A stretch of DNA of 64,000 nt from Zopfochytrium polystomum (lineage: Eukaryota > Chytridiomycota > Chytridiomycetes > Chytridiales > Chytridiaceae), in the NCBI GenBank assembly GCA_025765615.1, contig JAIVFJ010000103.1, forward strand, positions 124,001 to 188,000, in the 5' to 3' direction. Below are positions 63,836-64,000 of the stretch, piece after piece (the first letter of the stretch is position 1; each line of letters opens with the position of its first letter). The notes under the pieces were generated by a model. That model worked only from the letters and a program-made list of their open reading frames with translations. It had not been told where the DNA came from and did no database searches. The translations under genes were made by a program, and so were the position numbers.

Positions 63836-63892
63836 TAAATCACTCCTCTCAGTTCCTTGTCTGCCTTGTCCTGTCCTGCCCTGTTCCTGACA
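63836..63892 (+). repeat. Terminal fragment of a gypsy LTR
   Basis: The last about 54 nt of the LTR (ATCACTCCTCTCAGTTCC through GTTCCTGACA) are present with no visible change, without the preceding 254 nt. This matches LTR positions about 12,335-12,388, within the U5 end. Confidence 0.85.
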
Positions 63893-64000
63893 GGGGTGGA
63901 AGGAAGTTTGGTGTTTTGCATTCTTTGCACTCTGTGCAGCAATTTCTCCTTTTTGTTGGCGCTTGACCTCGCTTTGTTGTTTGCTAGGGTTGACAAGAGT

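Overview
The window looks like nuclear DNA of a eukaryote with small spliceosomal introns, most likely a fungus, perhaps an early-diverging one. The reasons are GT-AG introns of mostly 50-300 bp, an intact chromodomain Ty3/gypsy element, secreted proteins built from repeated beta-rich modules of a fungal surface-protein type, and a FYR-domain TBRG1-like gene together with a G-patch ZGPAT-like gene (families I associate with animals, plants and early fungi rather than yeasts). The taxonomic call is an inference. No organelle, plasmid or bacterial signal was seen.

Gene-rich GC-rich blocks alternate with AT-richer repeat blocks. Block 1 (1.0-9.4 kb): TBRG1-like FYR protein (-), a possibly myristoylated unknown protein (+), the snoRNP protein GAR1 (+) and an EF-hand/coiled-coil protein (-). 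Repeat block A (9.6-17.3 kb): a Gag-like pseudogene, a solo LTR and a complete 5,215-bp Ty3/gypsy chromovirus with two identical 308-bp LTRs and a 5-bp target duplication. Block 2 (18.0-23.3 kb): a PIF1-family helicase with 11 exons and a secreted modular protein. Repeat block B (24.8-32.5 kb): tRNA genes and relics, foldback elements and a decayed Ty1/copia element. Block 3 (33.9-49.0 kb): a secreted protein of about 2,614 residues built from tandem modules bounded by phase-1 introns, a ZGPAT-like G-patch protein and a two-pass membrane protein. Repeat block C (49.6-64 kb): copia and gypsy remnants nested in each other, a 1.8-kb poly(A)-tailed insertion inside a TIR element, and further tRNA genes.

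The most notable object is the chromovirus at 12,081-17,295. Its sequence shows identical LTRs, a self-complementary primer site matching the predicted first 11 nt of its own transcript (Tf1/sushi-type self-priming), a textbook CCCAAAC slippery heptamer followed by an H-type pseudoknot joining gag to pol, and three arrays of nGAAnnTTC heat-shock elements upstream of a TATA box. Together these predict a recently active, probably stress-inducible retrotransposon. Older LTRs of the same family lie at 10.7, 50.1, 56.2 and 63.8 kb.

The genes are not an operon-like system. GAR1 (H/ACA snoRNP), PIF1 (DNA maintenance), TBRG1-like (chromatin) and ZGPAT-like (G-patch) are housekeeping or regulatory nuclear genes. 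The two secreted modular proteins are paralogs 10.6 kb apart, separated by a repeat block.
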